From contig NZ_VNIB01000015.1 in the NCBI RefSeq assembly GCF_008124615.1, positions 1 to 64,000 on the forward strand: a DNA stretch of 64,000 bases. The letters are read 5' to 3'. Source of the stretch: Geothermobacter ehrlichii. Lineage in GTDB: Bacteria > Desulfobacterota > Desulfuromonadia > Desulfuromonadales > Geothermobacteraceae. The notes below the pieces were generated by a model. That model ran no database searches. It was not told the origin of the DNA and saw only the letters and a program-made list of their open reading frames with translations. Below are positions 42,360 through 51,827 of the stretch, one piece after another. The position numbers and the translations under genes were made by a program. The stretch's first letter is position 1. Each line of letters opens with the position of its first letter.

Positions 42360-43292
42360 ATGGCCCTGGACAGGGAAAGCTTGCGACAGAAGACCATCGG
42401 CGTGCTGTGTGGCGGTCTTTCCGCCGAGCGCGAGGTGTCGCTGCGCACCGGCGGCGAGGTGCACCGGGCGCTGCAGGAAGCGGGATACCGGTCGGTGCTG
42501 ATCGACGCCGGTCGCGACCTGGCCGAGCAGTTGCGGGCCGAAGGGGTCGAGATCGCCTTCGTCGCCCTGCATGGCCGCTTCGGCGAGGACGGACGGGTGC
42601 AGGGGCTGCTCGAGATGCTCGGCATCCCCTACACCGGCAGCGGCGTGCTGGCGTCGGCGCTGGCCATCGACAAGGTGGCGACCAAGAAGATTCTGCTCTA
42701 CCACGAGCTGCCGACTCCCGGATTCGTGGTCTTCCGCCGCGGTGACGACCGCGAGGCGCTGCTGGAGCGCTGCCGGCACTTTCCGCTGGTGGTCAAACCG
42801 GCGCGCGAGGGTTCGACCATCGGCATCAGCATCGTGCACGACCGCGACGAGCTCGCTGCCGGACTGGACACCGCCCTCGAGCTTGACGACCAGGTTCTGG
42901 TTGAGGATTACATCGCCGGCATGGAAGTGACGGTGAGCGTGCTCGACGACGAGGCGCTGCCGATCATCCAGATCGTACCCAAGGGCGGCTTTTACGACTA
43001 CAAGGCGAAATACACCGCCGGCCAGACCCGCTACATCCTGCCGGCGCTGCTGCCGCCGCTGGTCTACCGTCGCCTGCAGCAGGTTTCCGTCGAGGCCTGC
43101 CGGATTCTCGGCTGCCGCGGCGCGGCGCGGGTCGATTTCATGGTGCAGGAGCGCGAATTCTACATCCTCGAGATCAACACCGTTCCGGGAATGACGCCGA
43201 CAAGCCTGCTGCCGAAGGCGGCGCTCAGGGCCGGGATGAGCTTCACCGAGCTGGTAGTTCGCATGCTGCTCGATGCGGATCTGGACAAGTAG
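42360..43292 (+). CDS. ddl: D-alanine:D-alanine ligase
   Basis: A 310-residue ATP-grasp ligase supplying D-Ala-D-Ala for MurF. It begins with GVLCGGLSAEREVSLRTGG, then ALHGRFGEDGRVQGLLEMLG, PLVVKPAREGSTIGISIV and the C-terminal FYILEINTVPGMTPTSLLPK metal-binding segment. The ATG at 42360 has AAGGTGAG five bases upstream; a GTG at 42351 overlapping murB is an alternative. Placement between murB and ftsQ is standard for a DdlB. Confidence 0.96.
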   Translation: MALDRESLRQKTIGVLCGGLSAEREVSLRTGGEVHRALQEAGYRSVLIDAGRDLAEQLRAEGVEIAFVALHGRFGEDGRVQGLLEMLGIPYTGSGVLASALAIDKVATKKILLYHELPTPGFVVFRRGDDREALLERCRHFPLVVKPAREGSTIGISIVHDRDELAAGLDTALELDDQVLVEDYIAGMEVTVSVLDDEALPIIQIVPKGGFYDYKAKYTAGQTRYILPALLPPLVYRRLQQVSVEACRILGCRGAARVDFMVQEREFYILEINTVPGMTPTSLLPKAALRAGMSFTELVVRMLLDADLDK

Positions 43293-43311
43293 GGGGCGAT
43301 GAACGACGACC

Positions 43312-44157
43312 ATGCGCGACCTGAAGGACGGAAAGAAGCGGTCCAGAACCCGCGCCAACCGGCGGGTCAGGAAGAAGGAGCCGCGCAACTGGGGACAGCT
43401 GCTGCGACGGCTGACCCGGACCGTCCTGCTGCTGGCCTTTGCCGGTCTGGTCGTCGTCGCCGGGTTTCTCGCCGGTCGCCTGCTGCTCGACTGGGGCTAT
43501 TTCAAGGTCGACACCATCCGGGTCGTCGCCAACGAGCGGGTGTCGAGAGACGAGATCGTGGCGCTGTCCGACATCCGGCCGGGCGACGGGATCTTCGACC
43601 TCAACCTGGAGCGTATCGGCCGCAAGATCGAGGAGAATCCCTGGATCGCCGCCGCCCGGGTCCGGCGGATCTTTCCCGGCGAGGTGGTGATCGAGGTGAA
43701 GGAGAGGGTGCCGGGAGCCATCCTCAGCCTCGGGTATCTCTACTATGTCGACTGGGAGGGCGAGATCTTCAAGCTGCTGTCGCCGGAAGACCGGCTCGAC
43801 TATCCGGTGATCACCGGCATCACCCAGGAGGACCTGACCCGGCAGCCCGACCGGGTCAGGCGGCGGCTACGCCAGGCGATGCTGCTGCTGCGGCAGCTCA
43901 AGGGACGCCGTTCGCTGACGCTGGAAGATATTTCGGAGGTCCATGTCGGCCGGGACGGCGGCTTCGAGCTGACCACCTATGTCGGCGGGGTGCCGATCCG
44001 CCTCGGTTACGGTCATTTCGCCGCCAAGCTGGACCGGCTGGAGAAGGTCTACAAGGAACTGAGGCCACAGCTTATGGCCCTGAAATATATCGATCTCAAC
44101 GTATCTGACCGGGTGATCGTGAGCGTGGCGACGCCGCAAACGGTTGGGAAGGGTTAG
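43312..44157 (+). CDS. ftsQ: Cell division protein FtsQ
   Basis: A 281-residue bitopic divisome protein. It has a very basic cytoplasmic tail (about 35 residues), one transmembrane helix (TVLLLAFAGLVVVAGFLAG) and a POTRA domain starting FKVDTIRVVANERVSRDEIV. The FtsQ beta domain follows (YYVDWEGEIFKLL). It links FtsL/FtsB to the ring and regulates septal synthesis. The start was chosen at ATG 43312. It is followed 16 bases later by ftsA. Confidence 0.92.
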   Translation: MRDLKDGKKRSRTRANRRVRKKEPRNWGQLLRRLTRTVLLLAFAGLVVVAGFLAGRLLLDWGYFKVDTIRVVANERVSRDEIVALSDIRPGDGIFDLNLERIGRKIEENPWIAAARVRRIFPGEVVIEVKERVPGAILSLGYLYYVDWEGEIFKLLSPEDRLDYPVITGITQEDLTRQPDRVRRRLRQAMLLLRQLKGRRSLTLEDISEVHVGRDGGFELTTYVGGVPIRLGYGHFAAKLDRLEKVYKELRPQLMALKYIDLNVSDRVIVSVATPQTVGKG

Positions 44158-44173
44158 CAAGGGGGTAGCCATC

Positions 44174-45403
44174 ATGAGCAACAAGAGAGAGAACCTGATC
44201 GTCGGTCTCGACATCGGTACGACCAAAATCTGCGCCATCGTCGCCAGCGCCACCGACGAGGGGCTCGATATCGTCGGCATCGGTCTGGCGCCGTCGAAGG
44301 GCCTGCGCAAGGGGGTGGTGATCAATATCGAGAGCACGGTCGAGGCGGTGAAGAAGGCCCTGCAGGAGGCCGAGCTGATGGCCGGCTGCGAGATCAAGTC
44401 GGTTTTCGCCGGCATCGCCGGCGGGCACATCAAGGGCTTCAATTCGCAGGGGGTCATCGCCATCAAGAACCGTGAGGTGACCGGCGAGGACATCCGCCGG
44501 GTGATCGACGCCGCCAAGGCGATCGCCATCCCCATGGACCGCGAGGTGATCCACATCCTGCCCCAGGAGTACATCATCGACGACCAGGACGGCATCAAGG
44601 AGCCGCTGGGCATGAGCGGTGTCCGGCTGGAGGCGAAGGTGCACATCGTTACCGGCGCCGTCGCCAGCGCCCAGAACATCATCAAGAGCTGCCAGCGGGC
44701 CGGGGTCGACGTGGCCGACATCGTGCTCGAGCAGCTGGCCTCGAGCGAGGCGGTGCTGACTCCGGACGAGAAGGAACTGGGAGTGGCGATGATCGACATT
44801 GGCGGCGGCACCACCGACATCGCCATCTTTGCTGACGGCGCCATCAAGCACACGGCGGTGCTGTCGCTGGGCGGCAATCACCTGACCAACGACATCGCCG
44901 TCGGCCTGCGCACGCCGATGCACGAGGCCGAGGTGCTCAAGCAGAAGTACGGCTGCTGCCTGACCGCCATGGTCGGCAAGGACGAAACCATCGAGGTGCC
45001 CTCGGTGGGTGGACGGGAGCCGCGGGTGTTGTCGCGGATGCTGCTGGCGGAGATTCTCGAGCCGCGGGTGGAGGAGATCTTCACCCTGGTCAACCGGGAG
45101 ATCGTGCGCAGCGGGTTCGAGGACCTGATCGCCTCCGGGGTGGTGCTGACCGGCGGAAGCTCCATCCTGCCCGGCATGCCCGAGCTGGCCGAACAGGTCT
45201 TCAACCTGCCGGTAAGGCGCGGAGTGCCCAAGGACATCGGCGGCCTGACCGACGTGGTCAACTCGCCCATCTACGCTACCGGGGTCGGCCTGGTCAAGTA
45301 CGGCAGCCGCAACCTGCAGGCGAAGAAGTTCAGCATCGGCGAGGACAACCTGTTCGACCGGGTCATCCGGCGGATGAAGGAGTGGTTTGGAGAATTTTTC
45401 TAG
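44174..45403 (+). CDS. ftsA: Cell division protein FtsA
   Basis: A 409-residue actin-like ATPase that tethers FtsZ to the membrane. The phosphate-1 motif is IVGLDIGTTKICAIVA; phosphate-2 is MIDIGGGTTDIAIF and the adenosine motif is VVLTGGSSILPGM. The C-terminal amphipathic helix (FDRVIRRMKEWFGEFF) would insert in the inner membrane. The chosen ATG has AAGGGGG just upstream; an in-frame start at 44144 lies inside ftsQ and is rejected. Confidence 0.97.
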   Translation: MSNKRENLIVGLDIGTTKICAIVASATDEGLDIVGIGLAPSKGLRKGVVINIESTVEAVKKALQEAELMAGCEIKSVFAGIAGGHIKGFNSQGVIAIKNREVTGEDIRRVIDAAKAIAIPMDREVIHILPQEYIIDDQDGIKEPLGMSGVRLEAKVHIVTGAVASAQNIIKSCQRAGVDVADIVLEQLASSEAVLTPDEKELGVAMIDIGGGTTDIAIFADGAIKHTAVLSLGGNHLTNDIAVGLRTPMHEAEVLKQKYGCCLTAMVGKDETIEVPSVGGREPRVLSRMLLAEILEPRVEEIFTLVNREIVRSGFEDLIASGVVLTGGSSILPGMPELAEQVFNLPVRRGVPKDIGGLTDVVNSPIYATGVGLVKYGSRNLQAKKFSIGEDNLFDRVIRRMKEWFGEFF

Positions 45404-45474
45404 TTGAAGCGGAGAATGAAGCCAACCGGTGAAGGAAGGGAGAACCTTCACCACAGACAGGAATGGAGGGAGTC

Positions 45475-46608
45475 ATGTTTGAATTTGATGAAACCATGGA
45501 CCAGAGTGCAAAGATCAAGGTGGTTGGAGTCGGTGGCGGCGGCGGCAACGCCGTCAATACCATGATCGCTTCGGGCGTCAGCGGCGTTGATTTCATCGTC
45601 GCCAACACCGACGCCCAGGCGCTGCGCGCCAACAAGTCGCCGATGAAGCTGCAACTCGGCAGCAAGCTGACCAAGGGGCTGGGGGCCGGAGCCAATCCGG
45701 AAATCGGTCGCGAGGCGGCTCTCGAGGACCGGGCGCGGCTGGTCGAGCAGCTCGACGGCGCCGACATGGTCTTTATCGCCGCCGGTCTCGGTGGCGGCAC
45801 CGGCACCGGCGCCGCGCCGGTCATCGCCGAGGTGGCCAAGGAGGTCGGCGCCCTGACCGTCGGCGTGGTGACCAAACCCTTCACCCACGAGGGCAAGCAG
45901 CGTATGGCCAAGGCCGAGCAGGGCGTCAAGGCCCTGAAGGAAGTGGTCGACAGCCTGATTCTGATTCCCAACGACCGGCTGATCGGCCTGGCGGGCAAGA
46001 ACATGAGCATTCTCGACGCCTTCAAGCCGGCCGACGACGTGCTGCGGCAGGCGGTGCAGGGGATTTCCGACCTGATCACCACCCACGGCATGATCAACGT
46101 CGACTTCGCCGACGTCAAGGCGGCGATGAGCGAGCGCGGCATGGCGATGATGGGCATCGGCGTCGGCTCCGGCGAAAAGCGGGCCGTCGAGGCGGCCCAG
46201 GCGGCCATCTCCAGCCCGCTGCTGGAAGATGTCGACATCTCCGGCGCCAAGGGGGTGCTGGTCAACATCACCGGCTCGTCCAGCATGACAATGGAGGATT
46301 TCGAGGAGGTTTCGCGCATCATCCACGAAAAGGTCCACGAAGAGGCCAACATCTTCATCGGCCTGGTGATCAACGAGGAGATGGGCGATGCCATCAAGGT
46401 GACCGCCATCGCTACCGGTTTCGGCGGCACCTTCGATGCCGCCCGGCGGGATACGGACGAAATTCGTCCCCTGTCCCGCGCGAAGGAAGATCTGGACATG
46501 CCGACCATTCTGCGCAAGCGCAGGGAGGAGACGCCCCGCAGTTTCGGCGCGATGGTCGAAGAGGACGAGTACGACATCCCGACCTTTTTGCGCAAGCGCG
46601 TCGACTGA
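45475..46608 (+). CDS. ftsZ: Cell division protein FtsZ
   Basis: A 377-residue tubulin-like GTPase forming the Z-ring. The GTP-binding GGGTGTG loop is at 106-112; the T7 region includes NVDFADVKAAM. The C-terminal linker is short and carries two similar peptides, DLDMPTILRKR (about 339-349) and EYDIPTFLRKR (about 365-375). The second is the canonical FtsA/ZipA-binding tail. The GGAGGGAG site before 45475 fixes the start. It ends the dcw cluster; a terminator follows about 160 bp downstream. Confidence 0.98.
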   Translation: MFEFDETMDQSAKIKVVGVGGGGGNAVNTMIASGVSGVDFIVANTDAQALRANKSPMKLQLGSKLTKGLGAGANPEIGREAALEDRARLVEQLDGADMVFIAAGLGGGTGTGAAPVIAEVAKEVGALTVGVVTKPFTHEGKQRMAKAEQGVKALKEVVDSLILIPNDRLIGLAGKNMSILDAFKPADDVLRQAVQGISDLITTHGMINVDFADVKAAMSERGMAMMGIGVGSGEKRAVEAAQAAISSPLLEDVDISGAKGVLVNITGSSSMTMEDFEEVSRIIHEKVHEEANIFIGLVINEEMGDAIKVTAIATGFGGTFDAARRDTDEIRPLSRAKEDLDMPTILRKRREETPRSFGAMVEEDEYDIPTFLRKRVD

Positions 46609-46766
46609 GGCGGGTCGCACAGACAGTTTGTCCCCTTGTCGCCGTCGGTTCGGCCGGCGGCGGGAATGATGGTTGATCTGAATGCACGGCTGCCCCGGGC
46701 CGGTCTTCTCCGCCCGGCCGCAACGGGGAACCCGTATTGGCATGCAGTGTTGACGACTCCCTCGTC

Positions 46767-46800
46767 GGGGACCGCAGAAGCGGTCCCCTTTTCTTTTTTT
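46767..46800 (+). terminator. Intrinsic terminator downstream of ftsZ
   Basis: GGGGACCGC and GCGGTCCCC form a perfect 9-bp stem around AGAA, followed by CTTTTCTTTTTTT. It ends the dcw transcript and separates it from the repeat array. Confidence 0.85.
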
Positions 46801-46874
46801 CGGGGACGAACCCCTGGATCTGCGCCCACCCGCGTTCAGGACAGCTTTTTGCGGCCAGACGGTCGGGAACATCA

Positions 46875-47976
46875 TCCGGGGTCGCAACCCCGGAGCAACC
46901 GCATCCGACCGCAGGCCGCAAGCAAAATCAAAAGCAAAACCGGCGGGACGCGCCCCGCCAGGCGCCTTACTTTTTTCAGCGCGAAAAAAGTAAGCAAAAA
47001 CGCTTGTTTTTATTTCTGCCACGAAGGTCTGTGGCCCTTTTCAACCAGTTGCCCAGACAGACCGCCCTTTCTTCGTGACCACAAAAAAAGCATCGTTCCC
47101 GGGCTCGCTGCGCTCACACGGGCCAGTTTGTTCGGAGGTGCCCCAACGGAATGCCCGTCCTGGCACAACCGTTCCCGTCGGGGCCGCGGCGGTGCGGTCT
47201 GGCCCATCGAGCGGCCTGCCGCTCGTTTGGAAAGCCTTTCTGCCGGCCCGATGAGCCGGCGTTCCGGGTTGAGCCGACGTTGTAATGACCCACCGAACCC
47301 TCGCAACAGCAATGCCCGCCGCAGGCGCAGGGCCCTTTTCTGCGTCCTCTTTTGGGCCGGCAAAAGAGGACGGCGCCGTCCGGGGGCGCAACCCCGGATC
47401 AACATCCATCGACCGCAAGGTCGCAAACCATCAAAAGCAAAACCGGCGGGTCGCGCCCCGCCAGGCGCCTTACTTTTTTCAGCGCGAAAAAAGTAAGCAA
47501 AAACGCTTCTTTCTATTTCTTCCGCGAAGGTCTGTGGCCCTTTTCAACCAGTTGCCCAGACAGACCGCCCTTTCGCCGTGACCACAAAAAAAGCATCGTT
47601 CCCGGTCTCGCTGCGCTCACACGGGCCAGGCGGTTCGGAGCGGCCCCATATTGTATCGCTTGTCTCGACAACAACCGTTCCCGTCGGAGCTGAGGCGGTG
47701 CGGTCTGGCCCATCGAGCGGCCTGCCGCTCGTTGGGAAAGCCTTTCTGCTTGCCCGAAGAGCCGGCGTTCCGGGTTGAGCCGACGTTGTAACGACCCACC
47801 GACCACTCGCAACAGCAATGCCCGCCGCAGGCGTAAGGCCCTTTTCTGCGTCCTCTTTTGGGCCGGCAAAAGAGTAAGGCGTCGTCCGGGGACGCAACCC
47901 CGGATCAGCCTCCATCGACCGAAGGTCGCAAACAAAATCAAAAGGAAAACCGGCGGGACGCGCCCCGCCAGGTGCC
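46875..47976. repeat. ~505-bp tandem repeat array, two full units plus a partial unit
   Basis: Units are 46961-47463 (503 bp) and 47464-47970 (507 bp). A leading partial copy (46875-46960) matches the unit's last ~85 bp. Copies are near-identical by eye except for a ~45-bp patch (about 47130-47170 versus 47635-47675) that differs. Each full unit starts with a perfect palindrome, CTTACTTTTTTC-AGCGC-GAAAAAAGTAAG. The unit lengths are not both multiples of three, and frames are open on both strands, so the array is not a coding repeat. No gene is supported between 46609 and 48041. Confidence 0.85.
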
Positions 47977-48041
47977 AGTAAAACGTTGAACTCCCGCAAG
48001 CCTTCTTTACCCTCACCCCTTTCCCGTGCCAAGATAACCAC

Positions 48042-49766
48042 ATGGCATCGCAGAAACTGATCAAGAAGGCCCGGAGGCGGTTGGCGGAAGAGACCGGCTG
48101 TCGCGCCAACCCCTGGGGCGGCCGGCTGAGCGTCGCCCTGGTCTTTCCGAACACCTACGCCCAGGCGATGAGCAACCTCGGTTTTCTGACCGTCTACCAG
48201 CTGCTCAACAACCGCGAGGACTGCCTGGCCGAGCGCTTCTTTCTGCCCGATCCGGCCGATTTGCGCGAACATCGGCGCACCGACACGCCGCTCTTTTCGC
48301 TGGAAAGTGGCCGGTCGCTGACCGACTTCGATCTGGTCGCCTTTTCCATCTCCTTCGAGAACGACTACCTCAATCTGCCGACGCTGTTCGAGCTCGGCCG
48401 GCTGCCGCTGTGGCGCCGGGAACGGACGCGGCGCCATCCGCTGGTGGTTTGCGGTGGCGTCTGCGCTTTTCTCAATCCCGAGCCGCTGGCCGACATCATG
48501 GATCTCTTCGTCGTCGGGGAAGGGGAAGTAATCTTGCCACCGATGCTCGAGGTTCTACAGACGGGTAGCGGCCGGCAGGAACTGCTGGAGGAACTGTCCC
48601 GGATTCCCGGGGTCTATGTTCCCGCCGCCTATGGCGAGCGGCTGCTTGCCGACGGCGGCCGCATGGCCGGAGATCCCCTCGGCGGCGCGCCGGCCCGGGT
48701 TCGCCGGCAGTGGCTGCGCGATCTCGATGTTCATCCGACGGTCGCCGCGGTTCAGACCCGGCAGACCGAGTTCGGCGACATGTACCTGATGGAGGTCTCG
48801 CGGGGGTGCGGTCGCGGTTGCCGTTTCTGCGCCGCCGGCTATCTCTACCTGCCGCCGCGCGAGCGCAGCCTCGACCGGCTGGCGCGGCAGGCGGAACAGG
48901 GACTGTGCCACCGGGAGCGCATCGGCCTGGTCGGGGCTGCGGTGTCCGACTATTCACGGCTGGAGGAGCTGAGCCGCTTGATCCTCGAGCGCCAGGGATG
49001 CATTTCGGTAGCCAGCCTGCGCATCGACTCCCTCACCGCCGACGAGGTCGCCACCCTGCATGCCTCCGGCCACAAGACTCTGGCCCTGGCGCCGGAAGCA
49101 GGCAGCCAGCGGCTGCGCGACGCCATCAACAAGCAGTTGACCGAGGAGCAGATTCTGCGCGCGGTCGACCTGCTGGGTGAGGCGGGCATCCAGAACCTCA
49201 AACTCTATTTCCTGGTCGGACTGCCCGGCGAAAGCGAGGCCGATCTGGACGAAACCGAGGCGCTGATCGCTGCCATCCACCGCCGCTGGCAGGAGCATGG
49301 CCGGCATCGCGGGCAGATGGGACGGCTGATCCTGTCGGTCAATCCCTTCATCCCCAAGCCGGTGACGCCGCTGCAGTGGATGCCGCTGGCCCGGCCGGAG
49401 ACGCTGAAGCGGGCGCGGAAACGGCTGCGCGACCTGGTCGGGCGGCTGGCCAACACCGAACTTAACTTCGAGTCGCCCCGTTCGGCTCTGCTGCAGGCCT
49501 TTCTTTCCCGCGCCGACCGCCGGGCCGCCGGCCTGCTGCCCGACCTGGCGGCAGGGCGGCATCTCGAAGACTGTTGCCGCGAGGCGGGGATCGATCTGGC
49601 GGCGCAGCTCTATCGGGAACGGGCCGGTGACGAGCCATTGCCCTGGGATATTGTCGATATCGGCGTCGACCGCGCGGTGCTGCTCGAGGAATATCGACGC
49701 TATTGCGCCGGGCGGCTGACGCCGCCCTGCCGTCCGGACTGTCGTCGCTGCGGGGTGTGTGGCTGA
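48042..49766 (+). CDS. Radical SAM protein with N-terminal B12-binding-like domain
   Basis: A 574-residue protein. Residues 1-170 resemble a cobalamin-binding-type Rossmann domain (VALVFPNTYAQAMSNLG, FDLVAFSISFENDY, VVGEGEVILPPML). The radical SAM core has Cys256, Cys260 and Cys263 (CGRGCRFC) for a 4Fe-4S cluster, followed by LALAPEAGSQRLRDAIN. The C-terminus is Cys-rich (CRPDCRRCGVCG), possibly a further cluster site. This looks like the conserved TIGR03960-type radical SAM family of unknown function. It is monocistronic and sits between the repeat array and the cytochrome cluster. Confidence 0.8.
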   Translation: MASQKLIKKARRRLAEETGCRANPWGGRLSVALVFPNTYAQAMSNLGFLTVYQLLNNREDCLAERFFLPDPADLREHRRTDTPLFSLESGRSLTDFDLVAFSISFENDYLNLPTLFELGRLPLWRRERTRRHPLVVCGGVCAFLNPEPLADIMDLFVVGEGEVILPPMLEVLQTGSGRQELLEELSRIPGVYVPAAYGERLLADGGRMAGDPLGGAPARVRRQWLRDLDVHPTVAAVQTRQTEFGDMYLMEVSRGCGRGCRFCAAGYLYLPPRERSLDRLARQAEQGLCHRERIGLVGAAVSDYSRLEELSRLILERQGCISVASLRIDSLTADEVATLHASGHKTLALAPEAGSQRLRDAINKQLTEEQILRAVDLLGEAGIQNLKLYFLVGLPGESEADLDETEALIAAIHRRWQEHGRHRGQMGRLILSVNPFIPKPVTPLQWMPLARPETLKRARKRLRDLVGRLANTELNFESPRSALLQAFLSRADRRAAGLLPDLAAGRHLEDCCREAGIDLAAQLYRERAGDEPLPWDIVDIGVDRAVLLEEYRRYCAGRLTPPCRPDCRRCGVCG

Positions 49767-49838
49767 GCCTCTGTGCCCCCGTCTCAAACGCAGCTCCGGG
49801 ATCGTGTTTTCTCCCTCCTTTTTTGCCCATCCCCCTCC

Positions 49839-49866
49839 TTGCCAGTCGACAAACACCTGCTAAGAT
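49839..49866 (+). promoter_or_regulatory. Candidate promoter for the porin-cytochrome cluster
   Basis: TTGCCA (49839-49844), 16-bp spacer, TAAGAT (49861-49866), leaving a leader of about 150 nt. The leader has one clear small hairpin (ATCCGG...CCGGAT near 49906-49929). No known riboswitch consensus was recognised. Confidence 0.45.
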
Positions 49867-50020
49867 TACCGGGTAAGTTATGTATTGTTGAGACTGATCC
49901 GGGTTCTTTCGGTCCGGATGCAGGTTAAACGGTTGTTGCCCGTTGTTAGGGCCGTCTCCCCGCAGGTTTTCAAATTCGCATCAACCGCCGGCGTGCGCCG
50001 TGCGGGCGAGGAGGTTCACC

Positions 50021-51307
50021 ATGAGTGTGCGTTGCTGTCTGGCCAAGGCTGCCCCGCTGTGTGCCCTGGTTCTGCTCCTGTTCGTGCCCGGGCCGGCTCA
50101 AGCCGTGGAGCTGCGTATCCAGTCGGATACCATCGTTCGCGGTTTCGAACGCGATCCCGGCACCGGAACCGACGAAGCGGTCATTCCCGGTTACGAATAC
50201 CTCCAGGCCGATGTCGGTTCCCTGAGCGAGGCCGGTCTGTCCTTCCACTTCTACGGCTGGGGGCGGGCGGATTTAGCCGACAATGGCTTCTACAGCGACA
50301 CCACGGCCGGCGAAATACTCTACGGCTACCTCCAGTACCGGGATTCCGCGACGGGACTGCAGGCCCGGCTCGGTCGGCAGTACCTGTTCGCCGGTGTCAG
50401 CAACGAGGCGGTCGACGGTCTGAGCCTGGCCGCCGACCTGGGGCCCCTCTTTTTCCTCAGTCTCTATGGCGGCCAGCCGGTCGGTCTCGATTCGACCGGG
50501 GGCAGGGACGGCGACAGCATCTACGGCGGTCGTCTGGCCGTGCATGTCGCCGACTGGGGCGATGTCGGCTTCTCCTACAAGAATATCGACAACGACAGCG
50601 ACACCGCCGAACAGATGGCCGGCATCGATCTTTCGCTCTATCTGCCCGGCGGCATCAGTCTGTTCGGCAATTCGGTCCGCAACCTGGAGACGGACGGCTG
50701 GGCCGAGCATTCCTGGGAGCTTCAGTACGACATGGGAGCCTGGCGGTTGCGGCCTCTGGTGTCGATGTTTGAATACAGCGATTACTTCGGCACCGGTGCC
50801 AATGCCGTCAATCCCTTCCGCTTTCTGGCGGCGAGCGGCGAAAAGATCACCGTTTACGGCGCCGATCTCACCCGTCGGGGCGAGGTCTGGACCCTGGGGG
50901 GCAAGGTGCGTGCCTATTCCTACGACCAGGCCGGCGACAACGCCTATTATGCGGTTCTCGCTTCCTGGCACGGAGAGGAAGATACCGAACTGGGCGGCGA
51001 ACTCGGTTTCATGGACGGCGACACCGACCGGCAGGGGTATGGGCAGGCCCGGCTCTATGCCTATGTCGGGGGATTGCGCGGCCGCTGCTGGGTCGACTTC
51101 GTCTCCGGTGACCTGGTCTACTACTGGTATGATCAGTCGATTTACGGGGAGGATGCCTCGTTCTTCGTCTCTTTCGGTACCGGCCGCACCTTTCTCGACG
51201 GTGCCCTGCAGTTGAAGGTTTCGGGTGACTACAGCAGCGATCCCTACTTCGATGACGATGTGCGCGGCCTGTTCACCCTGACCTATGCCTATGACCACGG
51301 CCAGTGA
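50021..51307 (+). CDS. Outer-membrane beta-barrel (porin-like) protein of an Ext-type cluster
   Basis: A 428-residue protein. A signal peptide (about residues 1-28, LVLLLFVPGPAQA) is followed by alternating polar/aromatic strands with Tyr/Gly/Asp-rich turns and a C-terminal strand ending FTLTYAYDHGQ. No haem motif is present. With the two lipoprotein cytochromes immediately downstream, it resembles ExtB-type integral outer-membrane proteins of Geobacter electron conduits. The chosen ATG has GAGGAGG seven bases upstream. Strand number was not computed. A general porin is the alternative. Confidence 0.75.
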   Translation: MSVRCCLAKAAPLCALVLLLFVPGPAQAVELRIQSDTIVRGFERDPGTGTDEAVIPGYEYLQADVGSLSEAGLSFHFYGWGRADLADNGFYSDTTAGEILYGYLQYRDSATGLQARLGRQYLFAGVSNEAVDGLSLAADLGPLFFLSLYGGQPVGLDSTGGRDGDSIYGGRLAVHVADWGDVGFSYKNIDNDSDTAEQMAGIDLSLYLPGGISLFGNSVRNLETDGWAEHSWELQYDMGAWRLRPLVSMFEYSDYFGTGANAVNPFRFLAASGEKITVYGADLTRRGEVWTLGGKVRAYSYDQAGDNAYYAVLASWHGEEDTELGGELGFMDGDTDRQGYGQARLYAYVGGLRGRCWVDFVSGDLVYYWYDQSIYGEDASFFVSFGTGRTFLDGALQLKVSGDYSSDPYFDDDVRGLFTLTYAYDHGQ

Positions 51308-51336
51308 TGCCGTCTGTGCCTGACAGGAGTTTTGCC

Positions 51337-51813
51337 ATGCTGAAACGAATCCCTGTTTCTCCCGTTCTCGTTCTGGTTGTCCTGGCCGGTCTGCTGGCGG
51401 CCTGTGCCAGTCTTGGCGGCGGTCTGGAGCTTCCCGTCAGCCATCCTTCGGCGGCGGACCTCGGTGAGAAGCCCGTGTCCTGCACCAATTGCCACGATTC
51501 CGCCGACGGTCCCATCCGCTTCGAACGTTTCGTGCATGGTCCGTACTGGGGGGAGAGCCACAGGCAGGCGGCCTACCAGCAGGACAGGGTATGCGCCATG
51601 TGCCATCAGACCAGTTTCTGTAACGATTGCCATGCCACCCGGGTGGAGCTGAAGCCTTCGCTCAAGGACCAGACCGGCACCCGTCGGCGGATGCCGCACC
51701 GGGGCGACTATCTGAGTCGGCACCGGATCGACGGCAGGGTGGATCCGACCTCCTGTTTCCGCTGCCACGGCAATCCCAAGGCGGCTCGGACCTGCGCGCC
51801 CTGTCACGGATGA
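51337..51813 (+). CDS. Pentahaem c-type cytochrome lipoprotein (ExtC-like)
   Basis: A 158-residue lipoprotein with a lipobox LLAAC (Cys22) and exactly five CxxCH motifs: CTNCH, CAMCH, CNDCH, CFRCH and CAPCH, the last at the extreme C-terminus. Export is by Sec with haem attachment in the periplasm. By heme count and position it matches the small five-haem lipoprotein I recall as ExtC. An AGGAG site precedes the ATG at 51337. It lies between the porin-like gene and the large cytochrome. Confidence 0.85.
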   Translation: MLKRIPVSPVLVLVVLAGLLAACASLGGGLELPVSHPSAADLGEKPVSCTNCHDSADGPIRFERFVHGPYWGESHRQAAYQQDRVCAMCHQTSFCNDCHATRVELKPSLKDQTGTRRRMPHRGDYLSRHRIDGRVDPTSCFRCHGNPKAARTCAPCHG

Positions 51814-51827
51814 AAGGAGGCCAACGG

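Noticed and set aside
46875-47976. CRISPR array
   Set aside because: Units are about 505 bp with no short regular spacers, and no cas genes are present.
47010-48437. Minus-strand frames in the tandem repeat, e.g. 47010-47426 and 47544-48437
   Set aside because: Similar peptides appear only because the DNA repeats. Unit length shifts the frame, no ribosome sites are evident, and plus-strand frames are equally open. The second one also runs into the radical SAM gene.
49867-50020. Possible cyclic-dinucleotide (GEMM) riboswitch in the porin-cytochrome leader
   Set aside because: Geobacter cytochrome genes often have one, but the expected GCAAACC...ACGCAAAG core is not present; only a small hairpin was seen.
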